Source: Ambrosia x helenae
Lineage: Eukaryota > Streptophyta > Magnoliopsida > Asterales > Asteraceae
DNA: 64,000 nt
Direction: 5' to 3'
NCBI GenBank assembly: GCA_030844895.1
Contig: CM061228.1
Span: forward strand, 51,139,081-51,203,080
A program made the position numbers and the translations under genes. Shown here piece by piece: positions 21,051-32,956 of the stretch; position 1 is the first letter of the stretch; each line of letters begins with the position of its first letter. The notes beneath the pieces are model-generated. The model saw only the letters and a list, made by a program, of their open reading frames with translations. It did not search any database and had not been told where the DNA came from.

Positions 21051-22332
21051 GCATCCCCTACTTTTAGAAACTTCGTCCCGAAGTTATTAGAAACATAGGG
21101 TTATGGATGTTTGGGTAGAAATTAAGGTAGCAGTGGTTTGGAAAATTTGAGTTAAGGCACGTCGTGAATTTATAGGTAACAGAGTAAACTGTTTCGAATG
21201 AGTTTGATAGGTGTGAGTTAAGGATTGGATTAGGTTCGTCTCGAATAATAAGGGGAATAAGCATCTAGTAAAACACTAAACTTCAAGTTTTAGGAATCCT
21301 AAAATAAATGTACGAGTTGATTTACTATAGAAAGACCAAATGAACTACCAAGTAACTAGAGTTTGTTCCTGGTCCGACTTCCAGTCTCACTTTCAATGTA
21401 TCATTAGTGTTTATATATAGGGTGTACCGCAGCTAACCCACCACACCTTTGATACCTGGAAAACGTACTGGATGCCTACCAAAAACCCCAATAGAATTTC
21501 ACACTACCCTAACGTACTTGTTAATTCATGATTACGTTCCGGACCGGAATCATCAATTTACCTTACATTAGGGTTTTATGTCCTTCTATGATCCTAATCT
21601 AACATCACATTAGAGCAAATAAGTTTCACAAGAAGATGACACAACAAACACGTTGAGTTACAATGAGACGTTATCAACGAAATGAGGCTATGTAATAATG
21701 AGTTCAATTACATCGGTTTGCAACGACTTGCAAGCATAACAAAATTTAAGTATGGGCTACCACCCATCCGGGGAGCCCTTTAAGTGATATGTTTGTTTTA
21801 GTTGAGTGGATAAATGTAGTAGTTGTCTCTCATAGATCAACATGCAATTTGATAATACACACATGCAAGCAAGTTTATAAGTACGACAACCATTAAGTAT
21901 AAGTGTTATCTTAGTGGCCTATAGAAATAGTTCACATTTGGCCAGCCATGTTTACGAGTATCATGAAAAATTAAATGTTCATTGAATAGTCAAATTAAGG
22001 AAAAATTAAGTTTCATATAACAAACAATGATGTTTTTAGAAAAGCTCTGTAAGATCAAGTATCAAGTTTTTAGTAGTTTGATTTTTATGGAAATCAAGTC
22101 CAAATGTTTCAAATAAATGTAAGGTAGAGTCTTTAAACTTCTATGATCAAAATAAATGTATCCAAATATGATAAATTTCCAATCTGTGTTCGTACACAAT
22201 AGTATGCAAGAAAATTTCTAGATGTTATATGCTAATGAGTGCGACAAAAGTGGGTATAAAATGATAATAGGATCAAGAAAATGAAAACACAAGTATTGGA
22301 TTCTCGAGTCTTAGGAAGATTCCATCCATGGC
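21051..22332 (-). other. non-coding 3' internal region of element A
   Basis: This 1.3-kb stretch between the gag stop and the polypurine tract holds no ORF with pol motifs on either strand. It is the position where pol would be in a complete element, and supports the gag-only reading. Confidence 0.65.
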
Positions 22333-22688
22333 TTAACCAGTGGGATTAACGTCATCCTGACCGTTTGCTTCGTTGATATTGATATTGAAAGCTCGTCCAT
22401 GTGCCACAAGGTTTACATTATTCAATTTAGGGCATCGAGGTCGCATGTGGTTAGGGTCTCCACAATTATAACATGCCCGGCCGTTAGTAATCGGCAGTGG
22501 TTCCTGGGCAGCTGTTTGATGATTATCTTGTGTCCTAACCGTTACACGACATGTAGTGACAAAGTGTCCAAACCTTCCACATCTAGTGCATTGACGACAT
22601 GGAAGATTTGCAGGGTGATGATACTTGCAAGTGTTGCATTGAGGATGGATTCCTGTGTAGGCTTTCTTGATAGGAGGCTGAGTCACAG
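22333..22688 (-). CDS. Gag C-terminus of element A (zinc knuckles)
   Basis: Continuation of the gag gene that begins at 33817. If element B and one TSD are removed, the frame runs from NHAVVGPV directly into TQPPIKKAY. It holds three cysteine clusters: CNTCKYHHPANLPC, the CCHC knuckle CTRCGRFGHFVTTC, and a second knuckle CYNCGDPNHMRPRC. It ends DDVNPTG and stop at 22333. Knuckles of this type bind RNA during particle assembly. Confidence 0.85.
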
Positions 22689-25377
22689 TGTCACACCCTC
22701 AAAATCCACTTGCGGAGTTTTACCGCGAGGCGCATGACAAACCAGGATCCAAACCAACGATCACAATAAACAAGTCTAAATGAATATAAATGCAATTTCA
22801 AAACATAGTTTAAAATTCCCGTTTACAGCGGAAGCTTATTCAAAACAATATTCAATAGTAAACCAATGTTCAACGTTTGTAAAACCATGCAACTCTAACT
22901 AGACGCCGTGCAGACGCGTGCGCCCTAGTTCCATTGTGCTACCTTAGCGACCTGAGAAAACATGTAAAAGTTTACGTCAGCACAAAAATGCTGGTGAGTT
23001 TACAGGTTTTGTATCCAAGTTCCAAGTCCACCTGTCCATACCATAATAATCGAAAACCAGTATACGCTAGCTAGGCGTACGTTTTGTTACTACCACGATT
23101 GGAAAACCATTACTAACGCGAATACCAAAAGTATGCCCGATGTATGTTCCGATTGTTCCTGTTGTTCCTGTTTGAGACAATATGCACCCGCCGACCCTCC
23201 AAGTCGACGAGCGGGGTTGGTCACTCCCAATAGCGCTATTCACATTTCCCCGTTGTGCAAACCCGCACATTCATGGTTCCCCCCGGGACTTCCAAAGATC
23301 GTGTAGTACACAGTGTAACCCATAGTATGACAGAAATTACCAAATAGTCGTTTTAACACATGTTTTCTCCCCCGAAAGTATAAAACCAGTTTAAAAGAGG
23401 GGCCGTAAACTCACCTTAACGTGCAAGCAAAGAATCCGAACAGCAAGCAATATATGCTACCGACACCCTAATAACAGTGTCGCTTAGTGAGTATAGGCGT
23501 AATATCATTACCCATATAACTCGTTTGTCCAAGGCGTTTTAAATGTTCAAAAGTGTGTATGCGACGCCTAGTGATTCTACATGCAATAGTAAACCCTACG
23601 GACCCGTTGGTGAATACGTTGGTTACAATTAGTTTCTACATTCCGTATGTGTCTCAGACAAGTGTACTTCAGTTACATGTCAATTCCATACCACCTAAGA
23701 CCTCAATTAAGCACATAAGCACATAATACACAATCTGTGTTTTCAGGACAGATTGTGCGCCATCAAAACGAATTTATTTAAAATAGTAAACCAGTGAGTT
23801 AACCTCCCAAATTTTTACTGAATTTACTTTGGGATTCACTCGACAATACCTATTTTTGGTTTGTCTCAATTCCAAACACAAAAATTATGAAAATTCGTAC
23901 AACACAGCTAGGTCCAGAAAATCTCCTCAACAGGTCAGTTTAGTAGGAAAATTCTTAAAAATTGTGTATTCATCCAAACGAGATGAATCCACTTGGAAAA
24001 GCTCTATTTTTCCAGTATTGACCTACTGTAAAAATTTCATAATCTAATTCCTTGTAAATCTCAAGTTATGACCATTTAAAGTTAACCCAATTTACAAATC
24101 CGAAAATCTGATATGACCCCTAATCAATTAAAATTCCAAAAACGACTCAAACGACGTCCAAATTCGATGGTTTTGCCCATTATGAAAAGCTAAGACCTTG
24201 TACGTTACAATCATGCAAAGAATCGATCAAATCAATTGTTTTCAAGCCACGAAACAGACCCTACAAGTCGACTTTCAGAATCTGTCCAGATTCTGATCGT
24301 ACAATATCATCAATTATATCAAACCCTAGTTGCATATTATCAATCAATAATACCTAATAATCATCATACAACTTTCCTAATACCTATTCCCATCAGATCC
24401 TATTATCAAACATATCAAGATCAAAGCTTTTAAGATCAAAACACCAATAACTTGCGCAACAAGCATCCTATGATGTTACTACGCGTTTATTAATAGGTTT
24501 AATCCGTTTAATCTTCAAAAAGACTCATGTTTTAATGTTTATTAAACCCAATCAGACCTGGACAAACTTGTTATAGGATTTTTACAATGAAACATAAAGT
24601 AAAAAGCGTAAGAAATCATGAGTTATACCCTTAGCTCTTCAAATCAATCAATCGCGCGCCTTGGAGCCTCCCAATTGATGATCTTAAGCCTTAGCAGGTG
24701 TTTTTGGAGTGAAATATTCGTGTGGGGCAGTAAGGGGGCGATTAGGGTTGAGTATGAGGGCTGCATGGGAGTTAAGGATGTTTAAATATGAGTTTGAGGC
24801 GGTTTAAACCCGTCAGTCCCCTTCGCGCGGCCGCTCGGAGCCTGTGAGCGGCCGCTCACAGGTCCGGGTGGCGCGCTTTTGTTTCGTTTCGCCTCCCGAC
24901 GCGTTATCCTTCGACGTTTTCGTTATTTCGAACCGTAACAAGTGTAACCCCATGCGTTAAGACCCTAATCAACCTCATACTCCACTTTTAATAATTTTTA
25001 TTAACGTGTTCGGTTTAGGTTCACATAATCACGTATGGTTTTCACATAAGTTTGTCAGATATCACCGAGACACATAAGTTTGTTATTCACCAACGTCCGA
25101 GGTTCACTAATCATGAAATCACATGTTAACTCACAGAAGGAGTCAGAACCCGACCCACACAAGGAGTCAAAGCATCTCATAACCCGCAGGTTAATTAGTC
25201 CCTAGATGTCCAAACCGGACTAGAAAATGTTTTGTAAGTTGTCTCAAACCCGAGACAATGCACGTATGTCCTTTCTAGCTATCTAGCTAACCCTCGTTAC
25301 GTATAATATACGCGTGACTCGCTAAGGTAGACTTTCATCTAGACAATGTTGTTAACCAGAATTTGCCGGGTGTCACA
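22689..25377 (-). repeat. 3' LTR of element B
   Basis: Starts TGTCACACCCTCAAAATCC and ends CCGGGTGTCACA on the + strand. It contains a 22-bp perfect palindrome at 24841-24862 with a NotI-like centre (half site CCTGTGAGCGG) and a neighbouring GCGGCCGC. It is followed by a polypurine tract that is duplicated (see 25378-25510). Confidence 0.95.
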
Positions 25378-25510
25378 TCATCCCCACGTTAAAAGAATTT
25401 TCGTCCCGAAAATTGCACAAGTACCAAAAGATAGAAACCAAGAGAGAGAGAGATTCACCCGAGTTGTCACATCATCCCCACGTTAAAAAGGAATCTCGCC
25501 CCGAGATTCA
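25378..25510 (-). other. duplicated polypurine-tract region of element B
   Basis: Two near copies of a block lie here. One follows the LTR end directly (TCATCCCCACGTTAAAAG at 25378). The other is preceded by its own TGTCACA at 25466-25472. On the minus strand each reads as a purine tract followed by TGTGACA. The second copy looks like a decoy LTR border. Confidence 0.7.
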
Positions 25511-28159
25511 TTCAACTGCAGTGGAGACATATCTAGACTCGAACGCTTCCTTAAGAAAGAGATGAGGATACTTAGACTTCATCTGATCCTCCCGTTCCCA
25601 CGTGTACTCAGGTCCCCGGTTCGAGTTCCATCGAACCTTAACGATACGAATCTTGCTGTGACGTAGGCTACGAATCTTGTAATCCAGAATCTCCACAGGT
25701 TCTTCCACAATCCGAAGACGATCATCAACCTTGATCTCTTCCAGTGGAACGATGAGAGACTCGTCAGCCATACACTTCTTCAAGTTTGACACGTGGAAGA
25801 CGTTATGTACGTTACCGAGCTCCGTCGGTAAATCAAGACGATATGCCACCGGTCCAATCCGTTCCAGGATCGTAAATGGTCCGACATACCGTGGATTGAG
25901 TTTGCCACGCTTCCCAAAGCGTATGACGCCCTTCCACGGTGAGACTTTTAGAAGTACCTTGTCATTAACTTGGAATTCCAGTGGTTTGCGACGCTGATCA
26001 GCATAACTCTTTTGCCGGTCCCGTGCCGCCGCCAACCGATTTCGAATCTGTACGATCTTTTCCGAAGTTTCGTACACTAGTTCAGGCCCAGTGAGTTGAC
26101 TCTCACCCACTTCAGCCCAGCAAAGAGGAGAACGGCATTTCCGTCCGTACAGTGCCTCGAACGGAGCCGCCTTGATGCTCGTGTGATAACTATTGTTGTA
26201 CGAGAATTCTACTAACGGTAGATGAGCTTCCCAACCCTTGCCAAAATCGATCACACACGCCCGCAGCATGTCTTCTAAAGTTTGAATCGTACGCTCACTC
26301 TGACCGTCAGTCTGTGGATGGTAAGCCGTACTCATGTCTAGTTGGGTACCCAAAGCCTTGTGCAAAGACTTCCAGAAGTGAGAAGTAAAATGGGAATCAC
26401 GATCCGAAATAATAGAAACTGGCACCCCGTGCTTAGAAACAACTTCCTTCAAATAAAGGCGAGCCAAACGATCCATGGTGTCGGTCTCCTTAATAGCAAG
26501 AAAATGAGCTGATTTCGTCAACCGATCGACAATCACCCATATCTTGTCGTTCCCGCTTGGTGGTTTAGGAAGTTGTGTGACAAAATCCATAGTAATCCGT
26601 TCCCATTTCCATTCCGGAATTTCAGGTTGTTGCAGGAGACCCGACGGTTTCTGGTATTCCACCTTGACCTTAGCACAGGTCAAGCATTTGCTCACGTATG
26701 AGGCTATGTCCGACCTCATGTTTGGCCACCAGTAAAGCACCTTCAGATCTTGGTACATCTTATCCGAACCAGGATGAATAGAATACCGGGACTTATGAGC
26801 CTCATCAAGGACAAGCTCCCGTAGTCCCCCGAACAAAGGAACCCATATACGTTCTGCGAAATAGTGCAGGCCATCAGACCTTCGCTCTAGGTGCTTGTCG
26901 GCACCGTGCATAGTTTCAGCTTTAAGGTTTTCCTCCTTCAAAGCTTCCAATTGGGCAGAACGGAGTTGATCAGGTAACGACGAATGGATGGTGAGCTGCA
27001 ACGCCCGAACGCGACGAGGTTTAGTAGATTCCTTCCTGCTCAAGGCGTCTGCTACAACATTTGCCTTGCCAGGATGGTACTTAATAGCACAATCATAGTC
27101 GTTCAACAGTTCGATCCAACGGCGCTGCCGTATGTTCAAGTGTTGTTGGTCGAAAATGTGTTGGAGACTCTTGTGATCGGTGTAGATGGTGCATTTGGTA
27201 CCGTACAAGTAATGTCTCCAAATTTTCAACGTGAATACCACGGCACCCAACTCCAAGTCATGGGTGGTGTAGTTCTTCTCGTGCACCTTGAGTTGACGAG
27301 AAGCATACGCAATCACCTTCTCGCGTTGCATCAACACACAACCGAGACCACGAATAGAAGCATCACAGTAAACAACGAAATCATCAGGGCCTTCAGGTAA
27401 AGACAAAATAGGAGCAGAACACAGTTTGGACTTCAGTTCTTCAAACGCTGACTCTTGTGGTTCACCCCAGTCGAATTTCCTATCCTTCTGAGTGAGAGTG
27501 GTGAGGGGTTGAGCGATCTTCGAGAACCCCTGAATGAAACGACGATAGTAGCCCGCAAGGCCTAGGAATTGCCGCACCTCAGTTGGCGTCTTTGGTGCTC
27601 CCCAGTCCTTGATCGCTTCGATCTTAGCTGGATCGACATGAATTCCTAGTTCATTAACCACATGTCCTAGGAACTGAACTTCGCGTAACCAAAAATCACA
27701 CTTTGAGAACTTAGCGTATAGTTGTTCCCGTCGCAAGAGTTCCAAAACTAACCGCAGATGTTCCCCGTGTTCGGTCTCGTTCTTGGAGTAGATCAGAATG
27801 TCATCAATAAACACAATGACGAATTTATCAAGATATGGTTTACAGACGCGGTTCATCAAGTCCATAAAAACCGCCGGTGCGTTTGTGAGACCGAAAGGCA
27901 TGACCAAGAATTCGAAATGGCCATAACGTGTTCGAAAAGCAGTCTTTGCAACGTCAGCCTCCCTGACGCGCAGCTGGCGATAACCGGACCTTAAATCAAT
28001 CTTGGAATAATAACTAGAACCCTGAAGCTGGTCGAATAGATCATCAATACGTGGAAGAGGATAACGGTTCTTGACGGTCAATTTGTTCAGTTCCCTGTAG
28101 TCCACACACAATCGGAAACTTCCATCCTTCTTCTTAACAAATAGAATCGGGGCTCCCAA
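25508..28159 (-). CDS. element B pol: RT, RNase H, integrase, chromodomain (883 codons)
   Basis: The open frame begins GAPILFVKKKDGSFRLCVDYR, at the RT. RT motifs: SKIDLRSGY (about residue 52), LVMPFGLTNAP (85) and the catalytic FIDDILIYS (117). RNase H: YCDASIRGLG (264) and YTDHKSLQHI. Integrase: zinc-binding HPGSDKMYQDLKVLYWWP with CLTCAKVK, then the DDE core (ITMDFVTQLP, SIISDRDSHF, TAYHPQTDGQSERTIQTLED). The end carries GPF-type and chromodomain segments (VRWNSNRGPEYTWERED). The ATG is not a natural start: the polyprotein enters from the 28674-28087 frame across a missing G at the PWGAP codons near 28155. All catalytic residues are present, so the enzymes themselves look intact. Confidence 0.93.
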   Translation of the reverse strand: MGAPILFVKKKDGSFRLCVDYRELNKLTVKNRYPLPRIDDLFDQLQGSSYYSKIDLRSGYRQLRVREADVAKTAFRTRYGHFEFLVMPFGLTNAPAVFMDLMNRVCKPYLDKFVIVFIDDILIYSKNETEHGEHLRLVLELLRREQLYAKFSKCDFWLREVQFLGHVVNELGIHVDPAKIEAIKDWGAPKTPTEVRQFLGLAGYYRRFIQGFSKIAQPLTTLTQKDRKFDWGEPQESAFEELKSKLCSAPILSLPEGPDDFVVYCDASIRGLGCVLMQREKVIAYASRQLKVHEKNYTTHDLELGAVVFTLKIWRHYLYGTKCTIYTDHKSLQHIFDQQHLNIRQRRWIELLNDYDCAIKYHPGKANVVADALSRKESTKPRRVRALQLTIHSSLPDQLRSAQLEALKEENLKAETMHGADKHLERRSDGLHYFAERIWVPLFGGLRELVLDEAHKSRYSIHPGSDKMYQDLKVLYWWPNMRSDIASYVSKCLTCAKVKVEYQKPSGLLQQPEIPEWKWERITMDFVTQLPKPPSGNDKIWVIVDRLTKSAHFLAIKETDTMDRLARLYLKEVVSKHGVPVSIISDRDSHFTSHFWKSLHKALGTQLDMSTAYHPQTDGQSERTIQTLEDMLRACVIDFGKGWEAHLPLVEFSYNNSYHTSIKAAPFEALYGRKCRSPLCWAEVGESQLTGPELVYETSEKIVQIRNRLAAARDRQKSYADQRRKPLEFQVNDKVLLKVSPWKGVIRFGKRGKLNPRYVGPFTILERIGPVAYRLDLPTELGNVHNVFHVSNLKKCMADESLIVPLEEIKVDDRLRIVEEPVEILDYKIRSLRHSKIRIVKVRWNSNRGPEYTWEREDQMKSKYPHLFLKEAFESRYVSTAVE

Positions 28160-28674
28160 GGGGAAGAACTTGGCCTGATGAAACCCTTGTCCAAGAGTTC
28201 CTGTAACTGACTAGATAATTCCTGCATCTCGGGAGGTGCAAGACGGTAGGGGGCCCGAGCAATAGGAGCAGCCCCTGGTACAAGATCAATACCGAACTCG
28301 ACTTGACGATGTGGAGGAAGACCAGATAAATCATCGGGAAAAACATCAGGAAACTCGCGTACAACTGGAATATCGTCGATCTTCTTCTCATCACCCGAGG
28401 AAACAGATAAAAGTGCCAAAACGGCTGGATAACCCTTTCGAAGACACTTAAGGGCTTTCATACTAGAGATGATATTCAGCGGGACACCACCCTTGATACC
28501 GTAAACAGAAAGGAATTCTCCATCAGGGAGAGGAATCCGAATAACCTTATCGTAACAAACAATCTCCGCGCGGTACAATGATAACCAATCCATGCCTACC
28601 ACTACGTCAAAACTACCCAATGGTACCGGCATAAGTCGATGGGGAACGATAAACCCGACAACTCTAATTGACAC
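28087..28674 (-). pseudogene. element B protease C-terminus to RT connection (frame-shifted)
   Basis: The frame carries the second half of retropepsin (FDVVVGMDWLSLY), the linker (IPVVREFPDVFPDDLSGLPP) and the start of RT (GFIRPSSSPW). It then runs out of frame within the RT start. Entry from the upstream frame needs one base that appears to be missing near 28635. Confidence 0.85.
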
Positions 28675-29132
28675 CCCCGAAGGATACTAGTAGCTTCAAT
28701 CTTCTTACCGTCAGCCAACTCAATAACGTACTTAGTCTCTAATGGTATGGACACTACATCTAGCAGTCGACTAACTTCCATGGATACAAAACTTTTATCG
28801 GCACCAGAATCAAATAAAACGCTAACAGAGCGATTATTGAGAAGGAATGTACCGGTAACTGTGTCAGGATCCTGTCTAGCCTCAGCGGCTCCAATGACGA
28901 AGGCGCGTGCGTTCCTGCCACCGCCCCCGTTGTTCCCATTACCGTTGTTCCCACCCTGCTTCAGTTTTGGGCAATCCTTCTTGTAATGCCCAGTCTCGCC
29001 ACAGTTGTAACATCCTTGTCTTCCCGTAGTCCCTTGAGTAGTAGGAGCTGAGTTAGTAGTCGGGGCTGGGTCGATGGAAGTGTAGCCAGACAATCTTTGG
29101 CAACATGCCCAGTTCGCTGGCAGCGATGACAA
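28602..29132 (-). pseudogene. element B gag knuckle and protease active site
   Basis: It shows a CCHC knuckle, CYNCGETGHYKKDC, a glycine/asparagine-rich linker, and the protease active site VLFDSGADKSFVS. Similar segments precede the protease in Tekay-type chromoviruses. It is out of frame with the flanking pieces. Confidence 0.85.
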
Positions 29133-29344
29133 CGGTTACTGTCGCAGTTCCCTTGATGATGACGTCCACACTTGTTACATTTGGGCAACTTCCCAGCATA
29201 ACCACCCTGTTTGTTACCAGACGAAGAAGAACCTCCACTGTCAAACCGCTTCCCCTGTTGTGCTGGTGCAGATCCTTTCCCTTCACTTTCCCACTTGCGC
29301 TTGTTACTCTCCGGGGCTTTGACAGTTGAATCCTTAGCGGGCAA
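28961..29344 (-). pseudogene. element B gag, middle segment with CCHC knuckle
   Basis: It encodes a basic, serine-rich stretch (KAPESNKRKWESEGKG) and knuckle CNKCGRHHQGNC followed by CHRCQRTGHVAKDC. Then the frame is lost. The segment directly follows the gag capsid part without the usual intervening helices, so DNA is missing near 29350. Confidence 0.8.
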
Positions 29345-29756
29345 GACACCCTCCTTCCCTTAGACAGTATTCTCGCTTCAACAGTTGCACGAAGTTCTCC
29401 CAAGGCATAGCATATGCCTCCCCAATGCCCATATTCTGGGTGATGTTGTTCCACCAGGTCAAAGCAACATCCAGGAACAACGCAGTAGCATACTTGACAC
29501 GATCCTCTGGGAGACAGTTACACATAAGAAACACTGACTCCACCTTCTCCAACCACCTGAGCAAGCTCACCGCACCCTCGGTGCCAGAGAAATCCTGAGG
29601 CTTACAGTCCCGAAACATCATGTAGGTACCCATAGGTGGGGGTAGGTTAACAGGACCACCACCACGACCACCACGCCCACCAGCGCGGCCACCTCCACGT
29701 CCTCCTCGTACCCCAGACATGATTGCGACAGAAAGGACGAAAAAATTCAGTTCCAC
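29334..29756 (-). pseudogene. element B gag N-terminus (capsid part)
   Basis: The probable start is MSGVRGGRGGGRAGG, an RGG-rich N-terminus, at 29720. The retrotransposon gag domain follows (FSGTEGAVSLLRWLEKVESVF, ALTWWNNITQ and WENFVQLLKREYC). It breaks off after KREYCLREGG, where related gag proteins (element C at 55250-55500) continue for about 100 residues. That part is deleted. Confidence 0.85.
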
Positions 29757-30256
29757 AGCTAATGGTAACCACTAGTGTTCTCAAGATCAAAGCTAGATCC
29801 AATCCAGGACCATCCCTTCAAACCCAGAGCTCACTAGGGCTTCCATGCATTTCGGTTTATGATTTTGTGTGCACCCAAAATAATAAACCGCTCTACATGG
29901 TCCTCTAAGTGTTCTCCTAGTTCAAAGTTCAAATCACCGAACATAGACTTCTAGCTATACACCGTACTGCTACGGTAGTTCATGGCAAGTGTTTCTATTG
30001 GAGTATGAAAGGAAGATGTCCGAACCTTGGACAAATCTCAAGAGTATACGAGTTACCCCAATATACTACACTGCCTAGTAAGCAAGTGACCCGACCTACG
30101 ATAGAACGGATGATGTAACATAGAGAGACCAAATGATTTAGAGACACCCCGACAAGACCATACGTAAACCACCATAATGTTTAGTACCATGTGATCGTCT
30201 AGTGTGTGTGACTCGGCTATAGACTAGACCCTACATGCAGTCCTAGTTCACTATAA

Positions 30257-30274
30257 CCATTGGCTCTGATACCA
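30257..30274 (-). promoter_or_regulatory. primer binding site of element B
   Basis: The minus strand reads TGGTATCAGAGCCAATGG three bases after the 5' LTR. It is complementary to the 3' end of initiator tRNA-Met, the usual primer for this clade. Confidence 0.9.
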
Positions 30275-30277
30275 ATC

Positions 30278-32951
30278 TGTCACACCCTCAAAATCCACTT
30301 GCGGAGTTTTACCGCGAGGCGCATGACAAACCAGGATCCAAACCAACGATCACAATAAACAAGTCTAAATGAATATAAATGCAATTTCAAAACATAGTTT
30401 AAAATTCCCGTTTACAGCGGAAGCTTATTCAAAACAATATTCAATAGTAAACCAATGTTCAACGTTTGTAAAACCATGCAACTCTAACTAGACGCCGTGC
30501 AGACGCGTGCGCCCTAGTTCCATTGTGCTACCTTAGCGACCTGAGAAAACATGTAAAAGTTTACGTCAGCACAAAAATGCTGGTGAGTTTACAGGTTTTG
30601 TATCCAAGTTCCAAGTCCACCTGTCCATACCATAATAATCGAAAACCAGTATACGCTAGCTAGGCGTACGTTTTGTTACTACCACGATTGGAAAACCATT
30701 ACTAACGCGAATACCAAAAGTATGCCCGATGTATGTTCCGATTGTTCCTGTTGTTCCTGTTTGAGACAATATGCACCCGCCGACCCTCCAAGTCGACGAG
30801 CGGGGTTGGTCACTCCCAATAGCGCTATTCACATTTCCCCGTTGTGCAAACCCGCACATTCATGGTTCCCCCCGGGACTTCCAAAGATCGTGTAGTACAC
30901 AGTGTAACCCATAGTATGACAGAAATTACCAAATAGTCGTTTTAACACATGTTTTCTCCCCCGAAAGTATAAAACCAGTTTAAAAGAGGGGCCGTAAACT
31001 CACCTTAACGTGCAAGCAAAGAATCCGAACAGCAAGCAATATATGCTACCGACACCCTAATAACAGTGTCGCTTAGTGAGTATAGGCGTAATATCATTAC
31101 CCATATAACTCGTTTGTCCAAGGCGTTTTAAATGTTCAAAAGTGTGTATGCGACGCCTAGTGATTCTACATGCAATAGTAAACCCTACGGACCCGTTGGT
31201 GAATACGTTGGTTACAATTAGTTTCTACATTCCGTATGTGTCTCAGACAAGTGTACTTCAGTTACATGTCAATTCCATACCACCTAAGACCTCAATTAAG
31301 CACATAAGCACATAATACACAATCTGTGTTTTCAGGACAGATTGTGCGCCATCAAAACGAATTTATTTAAAATAGTAAACCAGTGAGTTAACCTCCCAAT
31401 TTTTACTGAATTTACTTTGGGATTCACTCGACAATACCTATTTTTGTTTTGTCTCAATTCCAAACACAAAAATTATGAAAATTCGTACAACACAGCTAGG
31501 TCCAGAAAATCTCCTCAACAGGTCAGTTTAGTAGGAAAATTCTTAAAAATTGTGTATTCATCCAAACGAGATGAATCCACTTGGAAAAGCTCTATTTTTC
31601 CAGTATTGACCTACTGTAAAAAATTTCATAATCTAATTCCTTGTAAATCTCAAGTTATGACCATTTAAAGTTAACCCAATTTACAAATCCGAAAATCTGA
31701 TATGACCCCTAATCAATTAAAATTCCAAAAACGACTCAAACGACGTCCAAATTCGATGGTTTTGCCCATTATGAAAAGCTAAGACCTTGTACGTTACAAT
31801 CATGCAAAGAATCGATCAAATCAATTGTTTTCAAGCCACGAAACAGACCCTACAAGTCGACTTTCAGAATCTGTCCAGATTCTGATCGTACAATATCATC
31901 AATTATATCAAACCCTAGTTGCATATTATCAATCAATAATACCTAATAATCATCATACAACTTTCCTAATACCTATTCCCATCAGATCCTATTATCAAAC
32001 ATATCAAGATCAAAACACCAATAACTTGCGCAACAAGCATCCTATGATGTTACTACGCGTTTATTAATAGGTTTAATCCGTTTAATCTTCAAAAAGACTC
32101 ATGTTTTAATGTTTATTAAACCCAATCAGACCTGGACAAACTTGTTATAGGATTTTTACAATGAAACATAAAGTAAAAAGCGTAAGAAATCATGAGTTAT
32201 ACCCTTAGCTCTTCAAATCAATCAATCGCGCGCCTTGGAGCCTCCCAATTGATGATCTTAAGCCTTAGCAGGTGTTTTTGGAGTGAAATATTCGTGTGGG
32301 GCAGTAAGGGGGCGATTAGGGTTGAGTATGAGGGCTGCATGGGAGTTAAGGATGTTTAAATATGAGTTTGAGGCGGTTTAAACCCGTCAGTCCCCTTCGC
32401 GCGGCCGCTCGGAGCCTGTGAGCGGCCGCTCACAGGTCCGGGTGGCGCGCTTTTGTTTCGTTTCGCCTCCCGACGCGTTATCCTTCGACGTTTTCGTTAT
32501 TTCGAACCGTAACAAGTGTAACCCCATGCGTTAAGACCCTAATCAACCTCATACTCCACTTTTAATAATTTTTATTAACGTGTTCGGTTTAGGTTCACAT
32601 AATCACGTATGGTTTTCACATAAGTTTGTCAGATATCACCGAGACACATAAGTTTGTTATTCACCAACGTCCGAGGTTCACTAATCATGAAATCACATGT
32701 TAACTCACAGAAGGAGTCAGAACCCGACCCACACAAGGAGTCAAAGCATCTCATAACCCGCAGGTTAATTAGTCCCTAGATGTCCAAACCGGACTAGAAA
32801 ATGTTTTGTAAGTTGTCTCAAACCCGAGACAATGCACGTATGTCCTTTCTAGCTATCTAGCTAACCCTCGTTACGTATAATATACGCGTGACTCGCTAAG
32901 GTAGACTTTCATCTAGACAATGTTGTTAACCAGAATTTGCCGGGTGTCACA
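30278..32951 (-). repeat. 5' LTR of element B
   Basis: It is nearly identical to 22689-25377. The 15-base segment (AGCTTTTAAGATCAA) seen near 24425 is absent here. It ends TGTCACA next to TSD CACAG. The 22-bp palindrome recurs at 32415-32436. Confidence 0.95.
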
Positions 32952-32956
32952 CACAG

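Larger units (their letters stand above)
22689..32951 (-). mobile_element. element B: nested, young chromovirus (Tekay/Del-like)
   Basis: Full-length LTR retrotransposon on the minus strand. LTRs are 22689-25377 and 30278-32951. Perfect TSD CACAG is at 22684-22688 and 32952-32956. The interior has a primer site, gag, protease, RT, RNase H, integrase and chromodomain in order. By eye the LTRs differ by one substitution, two 1-base indels and one 15-base indel, so insertion was recent. Despite that, gag has an internal deletion and several 1-base frame breaks. It interrupts gag of element A. Confidence 0.95.

Noticed and set aside
23067..23270. 67-codon ORF identical in both element B LTRs (also 30656-30859)
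   Set aside because: Identity reflects the young LTR pair, not selection; no domain.
26984..27400. 138-codon + strand ORF
   Set aside because: Shadow of the element B pol frame on the opposite strand.
28747..29329. + strand ORFs over the element B gag and protease
   Set aside because: Antisense shadows of gag and protease.
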